A DNA stretch of 51,259 bases, taken from assembly GCA_937136055.1 (NCBI GenBank), contig CAKZOD010000106.1:1-51259 (forward strand), written 5' to 3'. The translations under genes and the position numbers were made by a program. Below the pieces are notes generated by a model. It saw only the letters and a list, made by a program, of their open reading frames with translations. It was not told the origin of the DNA and did not search any database. Positions 1 to 8,567 of the stretch are shown here, in pieces (position 1 is the stretch's first letter; each line of letters begins with the position of its first letter). This DNA is from an uncultured Oceanospirillaceae bacterium (GTDB lineage Bacteria; Pseudomonadota; Gammaproteobacteria; Pseudomonadales; Balneatricaceae).

Positions 1-1
1 T

Positions 2-850
2 GCTGTTTTCTGTATTGATATATGTGCTTATGCGATTATGTCTAATCACTACCATCTCGTTCTTTTTATTGATAAAAACACCGTTGAGAGCTTGACTGAT
101 TTGGAAGTCATTGATCGCTGGAAAAAGCTCTACAAAGGCCCTGAAATTATAGAGCGATATTTGAAAGGTGATTCATTATCGCCATCTCATCATTTGTTGA
201 TTAACGAAATAGTAGCGCAGTGGCGCAGCCGTTTAGCGGATATTAGTTGGTACATGCGATGCCTTAATGAATTCATAGCTCGCAAAGCAAATGTTGAAGA
301 TGACTGCAAAGGGCGTTTTTGGGAGGGGAGGTTTAAAAGCCAGGCATTATTGGATGAACAAGCGCTGTTAACTTGTATGACATATGTTGAGTTAAACCCA
401 ATTCGCGCAAAAGCTGCAGCTACACCGCAAACTTCAGAATTTACATCCATTAAACAGCGAATAGAGGATCAAGCTGGCAATCCAGCTATAGACATTAGTC
501 AACAAGAAACTGTAAATTCGAGGCGGCTATCTCTAAAAGCTTTTATCGCTGACAATGAAATACTGACAGATCAAATACCCTACCATTTGAATGAATACTT
601 GTACTTAGTCGATTGGTCTGGTCGCGCGGTTAGAAAAGACAAGCGCGGAGCTATTGATTTGCAATTACCTCCAATATTAGCGCGTTTAGGTATTGATGCC
701 GAATACTGGTGTGAAGCAATGCAACCCAAAGGTAGTCGTCATTTAAGTCGAGCTGTGGGTTGTCCTAATCATCTTAAAGCCTATGCAAAAAAGCTAGAAA
801 TAGGGTGGATTAAGGGTATTGGTCTTTGTACTAAATTATTTCCAGCTTAG
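2..850 (+). CDS. REP-associated type HUH transposase (Y1_Tnp), 5' end cut by window edge
   Basis: The frame is open to the first bases of the window. The residues before the first ATG (position 38) read FCIDICAYAI followed by MSNHYHLVL, the usual core of the long IS200/RAYT-like transposases, so the true start lies upstream and roughly 55-60 residues are missing. HYH in this motif is the HUH metal-binding pair. YVELNPIRAKA further on is also typical of the family. Such enzymes nick single-stranded DNA through a catalytic tyrosine and act on REP-like palindromes or on their own ends. The C-terminal third (TnpA_REP tail) is complete and ends in a normal stop, so the gene may be intact outside the window. 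No TnpB or accessory gene is visible downstream. Family assignment is confident; activity is unknown. Confidence 0.85.
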   Translation, partial: AVFCIDICAYAIMSNHYHLVLFIDKNTVESLTDLEVIDRWKKLYKGPEIIERYLKGDSLSPSHHLLINEIVAQWRSRLADISWYMRCLNEFIARKANVEDDCKGRFWEGRFKSQALLDEQALLTCMTYVELNPIRAKAAATPQTSEFTSIKQRIEDQAGNPAIDISQQETVNSRRLSLKAFIADNEILTDQIPYHLNEYLYLVDWSGRAVRKDKRGAIDLQLPPILARLGIDAEYWCEAMQPKGSRHLSRAVGCPNHLKAYAKKLEIGWIKGIGLCTKLFPA

Positions 851-1042
851 AAACAACCTTCAAATCTAAGCTCATTCCCAATCGATTAAACCACAGAGTT
901 GCTTTGCCAAAAATTTGATTAAAATGTTAATTTAAAGGCGATTTTCTCTAAAGTTCATACATTAGATTGAATGCTGAGTTAACTCGAGTTCTGTAAATAT
1001 TATGATTTTTAATAAGGATGTCCTCTTTTATTTTTTTGACAG

Positions 1043-1085
1043 TGTAAGAGCGTCCATATATGTCCTATTTTATTCGCTCTCTAAC
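1043..1085. repeat. Imperfect palindrome downstream of the transposase gene
   Basis: AGAGCG at 1047-1052 pairs with CGCTCT at 1075-1080, and flanking GTGT and ACAC extend the stem imperfectly. The element TGTCCTmTTTTATT occurs twice nearby (about 1019 and 1061). This could be the right end recognised by the transposase, or simply its terminator. The link to the transposase is inferred from proximity only. Confidence 0.35.
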
Positions 1086-1117
1086 ACATGGGTACTGGGT
1101 CAGGATGTAGCGAATGG

Positions 1118-1876
1118 CTAAATATCACGGCCAGTCGCTTCACTCATAAAGCTCTGAAACCAAAGTTTACCATGTTTTTTTCTAACCTTGATTGGCTTCT
1201 TTTTAGCCCAATCCAGGCAAAACAACATTAGCATCCAGCCCTTTGATTGAGTGATTTGGCTTTCTTGGCTTTGCTTTACAATGGCAGGTACTAAGCTCAT
1301 TTGTAATTTGATGTGCTTTATTTCTTTGTCGTTGAGATCAGCACAGTGCTGTGGATCAGACGTTACTAAGTATTCACGACACTCCAATGGTCTATCTTGG
1401 TAGATACTGCAAGACTGATTCTCTAAGAATGGGCAATCAAGCTTCAACGAAAAGTATTGTTTTCCTAGTGCTATTCGCTGTTCAGGAGGCAAGTTCGGAA
1501 GCTCTTTAAGTGACTTTTCTAAACCCGCAGCTTTGATAGCTGCTAATGACTCTGAAAACTTATCTCGAACTTTAGCTTGTTTTGATATCGGCATTTTCTG
1601 AACCACTTTGGCTAAATGCTCTGCCTCTAATGTCGACACAGGTACAGGTTGGGCGCAGCAAGCACCACATCCTGCTTTACAGCTGATCGTTCTTTCAGAG
1701 GATTCATATTGCTCAATTGCGTGACTAACAATTTTGTCGGTCAAGATTTGATAGGTGGGTAATAACGCTAATGCGGTTACTCGTGCATTAGGTACTGAAC
1801 TAGAAAGCGAAACAACATTTTCGCCGAGCTTAAGGTCAAAATCTGCGCTTATCATTGATTTCTTTTTGGTTTTCAT
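1118..1876 (-). CDS. YkgJ-family cysteine cluster protein
   Basis: A 252-residue protein with the CxxCxxCC-type cluster CKAGCGACCAQ near residue 70 and a second group CPFL...CSIYQDRPLECREY around residues 140-160. This pattern defines the YkgJ/UPF0153 family, proposed to bind a metal or Fe-S centre; its biochemical role is not settled. The protein is longer than the minimal family (about 100-130 residues), with extra N-terminal sequence and a lysine-rich C-terminal part. There is no signal peptide, so it is probably cytoplasmic. It stands alone between the transposase and ptrB, which is on the opposite strand. No strong ribosome-binding site precedes the chosen ATG. Confidence 0.75.
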   Translation of the reverse strand: MKTKKKSMISADFDLKLGENVVSLSSSVPNARVTALALLPTYQILTDKIVSHAIEQYESSERTISCKAGCGACCAQPVPVSTLEAEHLAKVVQKMPISKQAKVRDKFSESLAAIKAAGLEKSLKELPNLPPEQRIALGKQYFSLKLDCPFLENQSCSIYQDRPLECREYLVTSDPQHCADLNDKEIKHIKLQMSLVPAIVKQSQESQITQSKGWMLMLFCLDWAKKKPIKVRKKHGKLWFQSFMSEATGRDI

Positions 1877-2078
1877 CCGCTAGCTCGTGGTATTACCTTG
1901 TTTATCAATGAGTGTGTTGTAAGAAGCTAATTTATTTCACTAAAAGCTTCGTTTATTTAATCAGCCGCTCAGAGAATTATTTAGAATACTAAAAATATTG
2001 CAGGGCTAATCGTGTGCTCCCTAACAATAGTTCAATGAATTAGCTACACTTAGCGCTTTTTTCAGAGAGTGTATTTGA

Positions 2079-4202
2079 GTGAATAATTCATCACATAATA
2101 AATCGACTGTTAATCCTCAAACCAGTGTCCAGCTCGCTAAGAAAATCCCGGCGCCTATTGCCAGAAAAATAGCTCATAAGATGGAGGTGCATGGTGATCA
2201 GAGGGTAGATAACTACTATTGGATGCGTGATGATGAGCGCAAAGATAGCGCAATAATTGCTCACTTAAATGCTGAAAATGACTATGCTGACAGTCTCTTA
2301 GCGCCGCAAAAAGAGTTGCAAAACCAGCTGTTTGAAGAGCTTAAAGCGCGCATCGTAAAAGACGACTCAAGCATTCCTGCCAAAGAGGGGAAGTACTGGT
2401 ATTTCTCTAAAGTCAGTGGTGAACAAGAGTTTGCAAGTTTTTACCGTGCACTTAATAAAGCCGGGGATAATGCTCAGTTATTACTCGATGCGAATGAACG
2501 AGCAAAAGATCATCCTTTTTATGATTTGGGTGAAATTGCTATTAGCCCTAACGATCAACTGATTAGCTTTGCAGAAGACACTGAAAGTCGTCGTATCTAT
2601 ACAATCTATTTTAAGTACATTGATAGTGATGAATTGTTAACAGATCGCCTTGAGGAGACCGAAGGGGATTTGATCTGGGCGAATGATAATCAGCATGTAT
2701 TCTATGTAAAAAAAGACTTACAAACGCTTTTGGGTACTCAAGTTTACCGCCATCAGTTAGGAACAGCGCAATCACAAGACGTGCTGGTGTATGAGCAACA
2801 AGATTTAAGTTTTTATATGAGCTTGGGGAAAAGCAGAGATGACTCAACCCTCTTTATACACTTGGAGGCAACTCAATCATCAGACACTTTGTTTTTAGAT
2901 GCTTCGATGCCTTTAGCCGCTTTTGCACCTCTCACACCTTTTAATGAAGGGCATGAGTATCAAGCCGATAAACTCGGTGATTACTATTACATTGTCAGTA
3001 ATTGGGATGCGAAAAACTTCAGATTATTGCGTGCATCGGTTGATCAAATTGGTGACCGTAATCAATGGCAGGAGCTCTTAGCCCATAATGAGCAAGTGCT
3101 ATTAGAGTCAGTTGAGTTATTTAATGATTACTACGTTTTAAGTTTACGTGAGCAAGGGCAGTTGAGTTTTGTGGTGCAAAGCTTAAGAGATGTATCACTG
3201 CGCTACCCGCTTACTTTCGATGATCCTTGTTATTTAGCGGCGCTAGATGATAACCCTGATCCGCAGTGTGATAGCTTACGCATTTACTACTCAAGCCTAA
3301 CAACGCCTGCATCATGGTATCAGTTCGATTTGTTAACAGGGCAGCGCACATTACTTAAGCAGCAGCGTGTAGAAGGAGATTTTGATTCTCAAAACTATGC
3401 TTGTGAAAGGCAGTTTGTAACTAGCCGTGATAATCAGCAAGTCCCTATTTCACTGGTATACCGTAAAGAGCTCTTTAAAAAAGACGGTACTAACCCCGTC
3501 GTTCAATATGGCTATGGCGCGTATGGCATTATTATTGATCCGAGTTTTTCAAGTAGCACTTTAAGTTTGCTTGATCGCGGTTTTGTGTTCGTAATCGCCC
3601 ATATCAGAGGCTCAGAAATGCTCGGGCGCCATTGGTATGAACAGGGAAAAGAAGCATTTAAGCAAAATACGTTCAATGATTTTATCGATGTCAGCCAATA
3701 TCTTATTGAGCAAGGCTACAGCGCTCCAAGTAAATTGCTCGCCAGTGGTGGTAGTGCAGGTGGGTTGTTGATGGGGGCGATTATTAATCAGGCTCCAAAG
3801 TTGTATTTAGGTATAGGAGCACATGTACCTTTTGTTGATGTGGTCACCACGATGCTTGATGAAAGTATCCCCCTAACCACTAATGAATACGATGAGTGGG
3901 GTAACCCTAATGAAGAAGCTGATTACCAACAGATAATCAAGTACTCACCCTATGATAATGTGGCTGCGCAAGCTTACCCCCATATGCTGGTCACCACGGG
4001 ATTACACGACTCCCAAGTGCAGTATTTTGAGCCGATGAAGTGGGTGGCCAAATTGCGCGAGTACAAAACCGATAATAATATTCTTGTCTTCAAAACAGAT
4101 ATGGATGCAGGACATGGAGGAGCAGCTGGGCGCTTTAAAAGCCTGCAAGATAAAGCGTTGGAAATGGCGTTTTTCATAAGCCTTATGAAAGAGGTTGGGT
4201 AG
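2079..4202 (+). CDS. ptrB: Oligopeptidase B (S9A serine peptidase)
   Basis: Oligopeptidase B cleaves short peptides after Arg/Lys and acts in the cytoplasm or periplasm; no signal peptide is visible here. The 707-residue protein has an N-terminal beta-propeller region and a C-terminal alpha/beta-hydrolase domain. The nucleophile is Ser559 in GGSAGG; the acid is Asp644 in GLHDSQV and the base His679 in DAGHGG, in the correct order and spacing for family S9A. VDNYYWMRDD near residue 45 is the typical N-terminal signature. The start is GTG at 2079 with GAGAG about nine bases upstream; no better ATG exists nearby. It is slightly longer than the E. coli enzyme (686 residues) through a polar N-terminal extension. 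Monocistronic and convergent with lysA. Confidence 0.93.
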   Translation: MNNSSHNKSTVNPQTSVQLAKKIPAPIARKIAHKMEVHGDQRVDNYYWMRDDERKDSAIIAHLNAENDYADSLLAPQKELQNQLFEELKARIVKDDSSIPAKEGKYWYFSKVSGEQEFASFYRALNKAGDNAQLLLDANERAKDHPFYDLGEIAISPNDQLISFAEDTESRRIYTIYFKYIDSDELLTDRLEETEGDLIWANDNQHVFYVKKDLQTLLGTQVYRHQLGTAQSQDVLVYEQQDLSFYMSLGKSRDDSTLFIHLEATQSSDTLFLDASMPLAAFAPLTPFNEGHEYQADKLGDYYYIVSNWDAKNFRLLRASVDQIGDRNQWQELLAHNEQVLLESVELFNDYYVLSLREQGQLSFVVQSLRDVSLRYPLTFDDPCYLAALDDNPDPQCDSLRIYYSSLTTPASWYQFDLLTGQRTLLKQQRVEGDFDSQNYACERQFVTSRDNQQVPISLVYRKELFKKDGTNPVVQYGYGAYGIIIDPSFSSSTLSLLDRGFVFVIAHIRGSEMLGRHWYEQGKEAFKQNTFNDFIDVSQYLIEQGYSAPSKLLASGGSAGGLLMGAIINQAPKLYLGIGAHVPFVDVVTTMLDESIPLTTNEYDEWGNPNEEADYQQIIKYSPYDNVAAQAYPHMLVTTGLHDSQVQYFEPMKWVAKLREYKTDNNILVFKTDMDAGHGGAAGRFKSLQDKALEMAFFISLMKEVG

Positions 4203-4210
4203 AATTTTAA

Positions 4211-4287
4211 GCTATGAGCTATGAGCTATGAGCTAAAAGCTAAAAGCTAAAAGCTATGAGCTAAAAGCTAAAAGCTAAAAGCTAAAA
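4211..4287. repeat. 7-bp tandem repeat, 11 copies (GCTATGA / GCTAAAA)
   Basis: Eleven consecutive 7-base units: three GCTATGA, three GCTAAAA, one GCTATGA, four GCTAAAA. The array starts eight bases after the ptrB stop and runs into the lysA terminator hairpin. Related 7-bp arrays occur at 36962-37017 and 40965-41006. It holds no open reading frame of note. Confidence 0.95.
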
Positions 4288-4289
4288 AA

Positions 4290-4311
4290 GCGCACGGGTG
4301 AGGCTGTGCGC
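4290..4311 (-). terminator. Rho-independent terminator of lysA
   Basis: GCGCAC (4290-4295) and GTGCGC (4306-4311) form a 6-bp GC-rich stem with a 10-base loop. Read on the minus strand, the stem is followed by TTTTTTAGC, a good U-tract, just after the lysA stop. Read on the plus strand it would act weakly for ptrB. Confidence 0.75.
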
Positions 4312-4320
4312 ATTATTGGT

Positions 4321-5589
4321 TTATAGCCAGTTAGGGATGCTGTCTAGATTGATTAATTGTTCTATCGATGGTGATTGGCGGATAGTGTGCCAGCGATCTC
4401 CATCGACTAATACTTCGCTAATCAATGGACGAGAGTTATAAGTGCTAGATTGTACAGCGCCATAAGCCCCAGCGCTGTGCAGCACTAATAAATCTCCTTC
4501 ACTGACAGGCGCTAGCTTTCTATTAAGGGCTAAATAATCACCCGTTTCGCAAACAGGGCCTACAACATCAACGATTTGAGTCTCACTTTTTTCATTCGCT
4601 TGCTCAACACTGGCGATTTGATGATAAGCTTCATAAAGGGTGGGGCGGATTAAATCGTTCATCGCTGCATCAACAATCACAAAGCACTTCTCTTCAACAG
4701 GTTTCACATAGCGAACTTGTGTCACTAAAATACCCGCATTAGCAGCAATAAAGCGCCCGGGCTCAAAAATGTAATGGCAATTAAGTGCACAGGCATGCTT
4801 TTTAATAATCTCAGCATATTGTGCTAACAATGTTTGCTGATCACTATCGCTGTCTTTATAAGCCACCCCTAAGCCACCGCCAAAATTAAAGTGCTTTATT
4901 GCGATACCTTGCTCTTTTAAGGTATTAGCGAGTGTTACGAGCAATCCAATTGCTTCATCATAGGCACTGAGTTTAGTGATTTGGCTACCGATGTGCATAT
5001 CAATTCCACATACTTCAATTGCAGGTAAGTCAGCTGCAAGCTGGTAGATTGGAAGGGCGTTTTTGAGCGGGATACCAAACTTATCGGATGATTTACCGGT
5101 TGATATTTTAGCGTGAGTGGCCGGGTCAACATCAGGGTTTATACGTAAAGAAACGGGTGCTATTTTATTCATGCTTTGAGCGATAGCTGAAATATGCCTA
5201 AGCTCTGGTTCTGATTCAACATTAAAGCAATGAATATTAAGCTTGAGGGCTGCTTTTATTTCAGCTGCGCTTTTAGCAACACCAGAGAAAACAATTTTTT
5301 CAGCAGGGAAACCCGCCTCAATAGCGCGTTGTAGCTCACCGAGAGATACAACATCAGCACCGGCACCTTGCTGTGCTAATAATTTCAATATTGCTTGGTT
5401 TGAGTTTGCCTTCATTGCGTAGCAAAGGGTATTTGGCAAAGATGCAAAAGCCGCTTTAAACTGCTGATAATGCTGGCTAAATGCTCGGCTACTATAGCAG
5501 TAGAAGGGAGTAGGCTGGGTGCTCGCAAGCTGCGCAATACTGACGTCTTCAGCGAAGAGAGTATTGTTTTGATAATGAAAAATAGACAT
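4321..5589 (-). CDS. lysA: Diaminopimelate decarboxylase
   Basis: Converts meso-diaminopimelate to L-lysine and CO2, the last step of lysine synthesis, using PLP. From the chosen ATG (MSIFHYQ) the protein has 422 residues, close to the family's usual 415-420. The PLP lysine is Lys60 in YAMKANSN; HIGSQI, GGGLGV (phosphate-binding glycine loop), EPGRFI and the CETGD motif (active-site cysteine) follow in order. A longer frame begins ten codons upstream at 5619, but family N-termini start at MxxFxY and a weak AGG lies eight bases before 5589. Typical gammaproteobacterial lysA is monocistronic and LysR-regulated; no lysR is adjacent here. Terminator at 4290-4311. Confidence 0.95.
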   Translation of the reverse strand: MSIFHYQNNTLFAEDVSIAQLASTQPTPFYCYSSRAFSQHYQQFKAAFASLPNTLCYAMKANSNQAILKLLAQQGAGADVVSLGELQRAIEAGFPAEKIVFSGVAKSAAEIKAALKLNIHCFNVESEPELRHISAIAQSMNKIAPVSLRINPDVDPATHAKISTGKSSDKFGIPLKNALPIYQLAADLPAIEVCGIDMHIGSQITKLSAYDEAIGLLVTLANTLKEQGIAIKHFNFGGGLGVAYKDSDSDQQTLLAQYAEIIKKHACALNCHYIFEPGRFIAANAGILVTQVRYVKPVEEKCFVIVDAAMNDLIRPTLYEAYHQIASVEQANEKSETQIVDVVGPVCETGDYLALNRKLAPVSEGDLLVLHSAGAYGAVQSSTYNSRPLISEVLVDGDRWHTIRQSPSIEQLINLDSIPNWL

Positions 5590-5773
5590 GAAATAACCTG
5601 TTAAATAAGTGAGTAACACGTTATTTAGATTACGGTGCTAAACTTTCAGAAACAATGAACATAATTACATTATGGTAGTGCTATTTGAGCATAATGCTAA
5701 ATTTATTTAGCAAAATGTTAGATGCATATTCAATACGTGTTAATCAGAATTTTCGAGTTAAGGAAGTTGTTGA

Positions 5774-6328
5774 TCACAGCGGGCGAATACACTGAATACT
5801 GATTTCTTTTTCAATATGCTCATTCGCTTCAGCACAGTTAAAGATCTGTGTTAATACACTTCTCCCTTTGCGCAATTGTGCGAACACTGCAGTACCTTGG
5901 CCATCACCAAAGCGTTTGCCACCATAATCAAGTTCGGGTTGATCACCGATACAAAAGAAAAAGCCGCCGTAGCTTTCTCCAGGAGAAAAGCGCCCCATCG
6001 CTAGGCTACCGTCTACATGTTTTAAACCGGTTTGTTGGGTGCTCTCATGAGGTAGTGGAAATAACATGCGCGCGGGATCATGGCCATTGTCACCATATTT
6101 AGGCCCTCCTTGGATAACTTCAATTTTGGCATTGCTATGTAGTTGAGGGTGCTTTTTGGTCACTATGCGAAAAAAACTTGTAGAGTTGTAGCAACCCGTT
6201 TGTAGATAGGCAAGAAAGTTTTCACAGGTTTTAGGGGCTTGCTGGACAAAAAGCTCGATTTCAAGGTTACCTAAACTGGTGATGATTTCGTATTTATTAT
6301 CTTTGTTATTTTTGTTTAGCAAATCCAT
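5774..6328 (-). CDS. Cyclophilin-type peptidyl-prolyl cis-trans isomerase
   Basis: Catalyses cis-trans isomerisation of Xaa-Pro bonds. The 184 residues span one cyclophilin domain: LGNLEIELF at the start, APKTCENFLAY, TSFFRIV with the catalytic arginine in the FFR motif, GSLAMGRFSPGESYGGFFFCI as the core, and a closing VFAQLRKGRSVL. An insertion around residues 60-90 makes it longer than PpiB (164). There is no signal peptide, so it is a cytoplasmic type. It is followed by lysA on the same strand after about 180 bases, probably a separate transcript. The insertion is the only unusual point. Confidence 0.88.
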   Translation of the reverse strand: MDLLNKNNKDNKYEIITSLGNLEIELFVQQAPKTCENFLAYLQTGCYNSTSFFRIVTKKHPQLHSNAKIEVIQGGPKYGDNGHDPARMLFPLPHESTQQTGLKHVDGSLAMGRFSPGESYGGFFFCIGDQPELDYGGKRFGDGQGTAVFAQLRKGRSVLTQIFNCAEANEHIEKEISIQCIRPL

Positions 6329-6560
6329 TTCTTCTTCGATAAGTAATTGATATTTGAAATACTTAGGTAGACCTAATCTATTCCCTAGACAATGAAGGTA
6401 GGCTTAATTACAGCGGCAAAAAAAGCTCTTGTTAGTTTTTATTAAGAAGGGTTTGAGGTTTAGTTATACCGTTTTTATAAGGATTTTGGTAGTGCGCTGA
6501 ACTTAAGTAGCGAATAGCTTTTTTATCGTATAAAGAAGGGAGTATGCTGTGTTCCTTGCT

Positions 6561-6598
6561 GGGTTAGCGGATCCCGAAGTATCAAGATCCGCTAACCC
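6561..6598. terminator. Strong hairpin, 13-bp perfect arms
   Basis: GGGTTAGCGGATC at 6561-6573 is perfectly complementary to 6586-6598, with a 12-base loop. It lies 13 bases past the stop of the minus-strand gene at 6612-7250. No U-tract follows on either strand, so it may be a factor-assisted terminator or an mRNA 3'-end stabiliser rather than a classical terminator. Confidence 0.55.
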
Positions 6599-6611
6599 TA
6601 AAGGTGAGGAT

Positions 6612-7250
6612 TTAGGCGATCTTTAATTCACAGTTTAGAGAATCTTCAAAAGAGTTAACACCACTTTCAAGTAAGCGTTTAAATTCGCAGAATAGCCAAA
6701 CGGTAGCTGGCGATGCGCTATCGTAGTTTCTTCCAATTACTCTAGGATTAGGGGTGTTGTCATTCATAATGGCATAACATGCCTGAAAGTTTGGATAGCT
6801 AATAGCTGATTGATTTTCAGATTTGCACAATGCCTTAAATGCTTTAAAAGGTGGCAGCTTTTGAAACTGGCCTTCAAATAAGTATTTCGCAGCAAACCAA
6901 TTTGATTCTGTGTTTCGTGCTTTTTGGATGTAGGCTTCACTGGGGGTTCTAGCCCACTTATCGTCAGTGTTTGCTGGTGTTTGTGTTGTACTTACTTTTT
7001 CAGCTTCTTCTGTAGTAACGGTAACGCCGTCAAGATACAGTCCTGCTTCTTTAATACGAGAAATTAGATCATTGAGTTCTGCTTGCAAATCTATCCGCGT
7101 TTGATTTTTGAATTCATTTTGCTTGTGAATAGTGTAGCTATGAAGTGCTTGAATATCTTCGATTGTCAATTTTTCGTTGAGAATACTTTTAATGTTGTCG
7201 GGGAGAGTGTCTATTCCCGCCTGATACTCCTTCTTTATTTGATCATCCAT
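6612..7250 (-). CDS. Hypothetical protein, 212 residues
   Basis: I do not recognise this protein. The start MDDQIKKEY (ATG at 7250) is preceded by GAGGGTAAT at a suitable distance; a frame extension of 12 codons upstream lacks such a site. The N-terminal half is charged and predicted helical (residues 1-80, with LNDLISRIKEAG possibly coiled-coil). A Thr/Glu-rich linker (about 75-95) leads to a more globular C-terminal part with several aromatic residues (WFAAKYLFEGQFQKLPPF, TVWLFCEFKRLL). There is no signal peptide and no membrane segment. It is the most downstream of three same-strand genes of unknown function. Confidence 0.6.
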   Translation of the reverse strand: MDDQIKKEYQAGIDTLPDNIKSILNEKLTIEDIQALHSYTIHKQNEFKNQTRIDLQAELNDLISRIKEAGLYLDGVTVTTEEAEKVSTTQTPANTDDKWARTPSEAYIQKARNTESNWFAAKYLFEGQFQKLPPFKAFKALCKSENQSAISYPNFQACYAIMNDNTPNPRVIGRNYDSASPATVWLFCEFKRLLESGVNSFEDSLNCELKIA

Positions 7251-7295
7251 TGTATTACCCTCATAAATTTTTTTAGATAATACCAAAGCCTTAAT

Positions 7296-7331
7296 ATTGA
7301 TTCAATATTGAATATTTAATATTGAATCAAT
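7296..7331. promoter_or_regulatory. AT-rich 14-bp inverted repeat (possible operator)
   Basis: ATTGATTCAATATT (7296-7309) is the exact reverse complement of 7318-7331, separated by eight bases. It sits between the stop of the 89-residue gene and the start of the 212-residue gene, about 46 bases upstream of the latter's ATG. The position suits an operator or promoter for 6612-7250. A terminator role is less likely because the arms are almost pure A/T. Confidence 0.4.
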
Positions 7332-7355
7332 GTAGTGTGGATGGGTTTTTTACAA

Positions 7356-7625
7356 TTAGTTGCTGTATCGCCCTTTACACATAAAGGCAACTTTCAGTTT
7401 ACGTTTCACAGGTAGTAACTTGAATTGAACAGCGGTTCTAATTAAGTCTCCTTTGCTCAGGTGTTTATCTATGATCTGAGTAATGAGCTTAACACTGAAC
7501 TTTTCTTTTGAATCAGCATAAAACCCGTAGCATTGCCTTGGCTTTGAATATATCTCGTACGGTGCTGCTTGTGCAGTGCTTGAAATACCAATAGCTAGCA
7601 CTAATGTGGTTATTAATCTTTTCAT
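7356..7625 (-). CDS. Hypothetical secreted protein, 89 residues
   Basis: The N-terminus (KRLITTLVLAIGISSTAQA followed by AP) is a clear Sec signal peptide with an AxA cleavage site near residue 20, giving a mature periplasmic or secreted protein of about 69 residues. The mature part is basic, with two cysteines (in RQCYGF and FMCKGRY) that could form a disulfide. GAGGAAA lies about six bases before the ATG, supporting the start and real expression. I do not recognise a family. It sits between two other unknown genes on the same strand. Confidence 0.6.
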   Translation of the reverse strand: MKRLITTLVLAIGISSTAQAAPYEIYSKPRQCYGFYADSKEKFSVKLITQIIDKHLSKGDLIRTAVQFKLLPVKRKLKVAFMCKGRYSN

Positions 7626-7689
7626 TATATTTCCTCAGTTGCCGAATTTCTTACCTTAGTACGCTAAGGGGGTAACGTACTTGAGAAAG

Positions 7690-8100
7690 CTAATAAGCAA
7701 GTTTTTGGGCTTTGTTGAGCTCTACATAGGTAATTCTTTCGCCATCATCTGTTAGAACAGTTTTACCTTCTTCAAAATCATCCCAATGCTTAACGAGATT
7801 ATTGGCAATGGTAAGTTGCATATTCTGTTCTATTACTCTTTGGTAGTAGTCATCTGGGATGCTGATTATTACTTTGTCATTTCTATTTTGTTTCTCGAAT
7901 AGCACATAAAAACAATCAACGTTTGAGTGAGAACTAACTAGCCATTGATCTCCACGGCTACGATTAGTTAGTTTATCTCCAATTATTTGACCTATTAGAT
8001 TATGGAAATTAGCGCCTTCATCTGTATTGACTGGAATGATGTCGTTCTCAATATTGCACAACACTTCTGATAGTAGAATGATGCCTAAATCTATATTCAT
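7690..8100 (-). CDS. Hypothetical protein, 136 residues
   Basis: An acidic 136-residue protein without signal peptide or membrane segment. It has a hydrophobic N-terminal strand/helix (IDLGIILLSEVL), a central WLVSSHSNVDCFYVLFE segment that looks like beta strands, and a C-terminal VLTDDGERITYVELNKAQKL. I recognise no family. The gene and the flanking 8101-8567 region are AT-rich, which may indicate acquired DNA. It is the first of three same-direction unknown genes. Confidence 0.5.
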   Translation of the reverse strand: MNIDLGIILLSEVLCNIENDIIPVNTDEGANFHNLIGQIIGDKLTNRSRGDQWLVSSHSNVDCFYVLFEKQNRNDKVIISIPDDYYQRVIEQNMQLTIANNLVKHWDDFEEGKTVLTDDGERITYVELNKAQKLAY

Positions 8101-8567
8101 TTCATGATGTCCTGTTTGAATGTAAGTTATATTCTATTTTTCCAATGTTATCATTCAATATGAATTATTTCAACAAGGTTGATGAATGATATTTTGGGTA
8201 ATATAATGATCAACGGGTTGATGATGTTGTATATTAGTTTAGCTATTAAATTCAGGCTGGGTTTAATATATTAATAGAGGCTAAACAAACTGTAGTACTA
8301 GCTATAGTTACCTGTTAAGTGATTTCTGAAATAAGCTGTAATCACTCAATTGAGTGAGCCTCTCTAATATCTTTTGGCTTATGTGCATTGATGTAATCAA
8401 TCTATGATTCATGTATGAATTTTTTAATGAGGGAGATGTTGAAGTAATACGGCGTGGTGCGTAAAAGTATTCGAAAGCTGTGACCATCGGCTTGATAACG
8501 CGTGTATATCAAAATAGAAGGGTTTGAGGTAAAAGCTAGTGCTGGTTTTTCAAGGTCTTTGGTTGCT
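8101..8567. other. AT-rich intergenic region without identifiable gene
   Basis: 467 bases between the unknown 136-residue gene and the AraC-type regulator's stop. It contains many ATTATT/TTGATGA stretches but no frame with a convincing start and codon pattern, no RNA gene and no clear hairpin. It presumably holds the promoter of the minus-strand gene 7690-8100. Confidence 0.6.

Noticed and set aside
4211..4287. Heptamer array considered as a CRISPR or attachment site
   Set aside because: The units are contiguous 7-mers without spacers and no cas or integrase genes are near.
5590..5619. Ten-codon N-terminal extension of lysA
   Set aside because: Hydrophobic extension without ribosome-binding site; the family start MSIFHY fits 5589.
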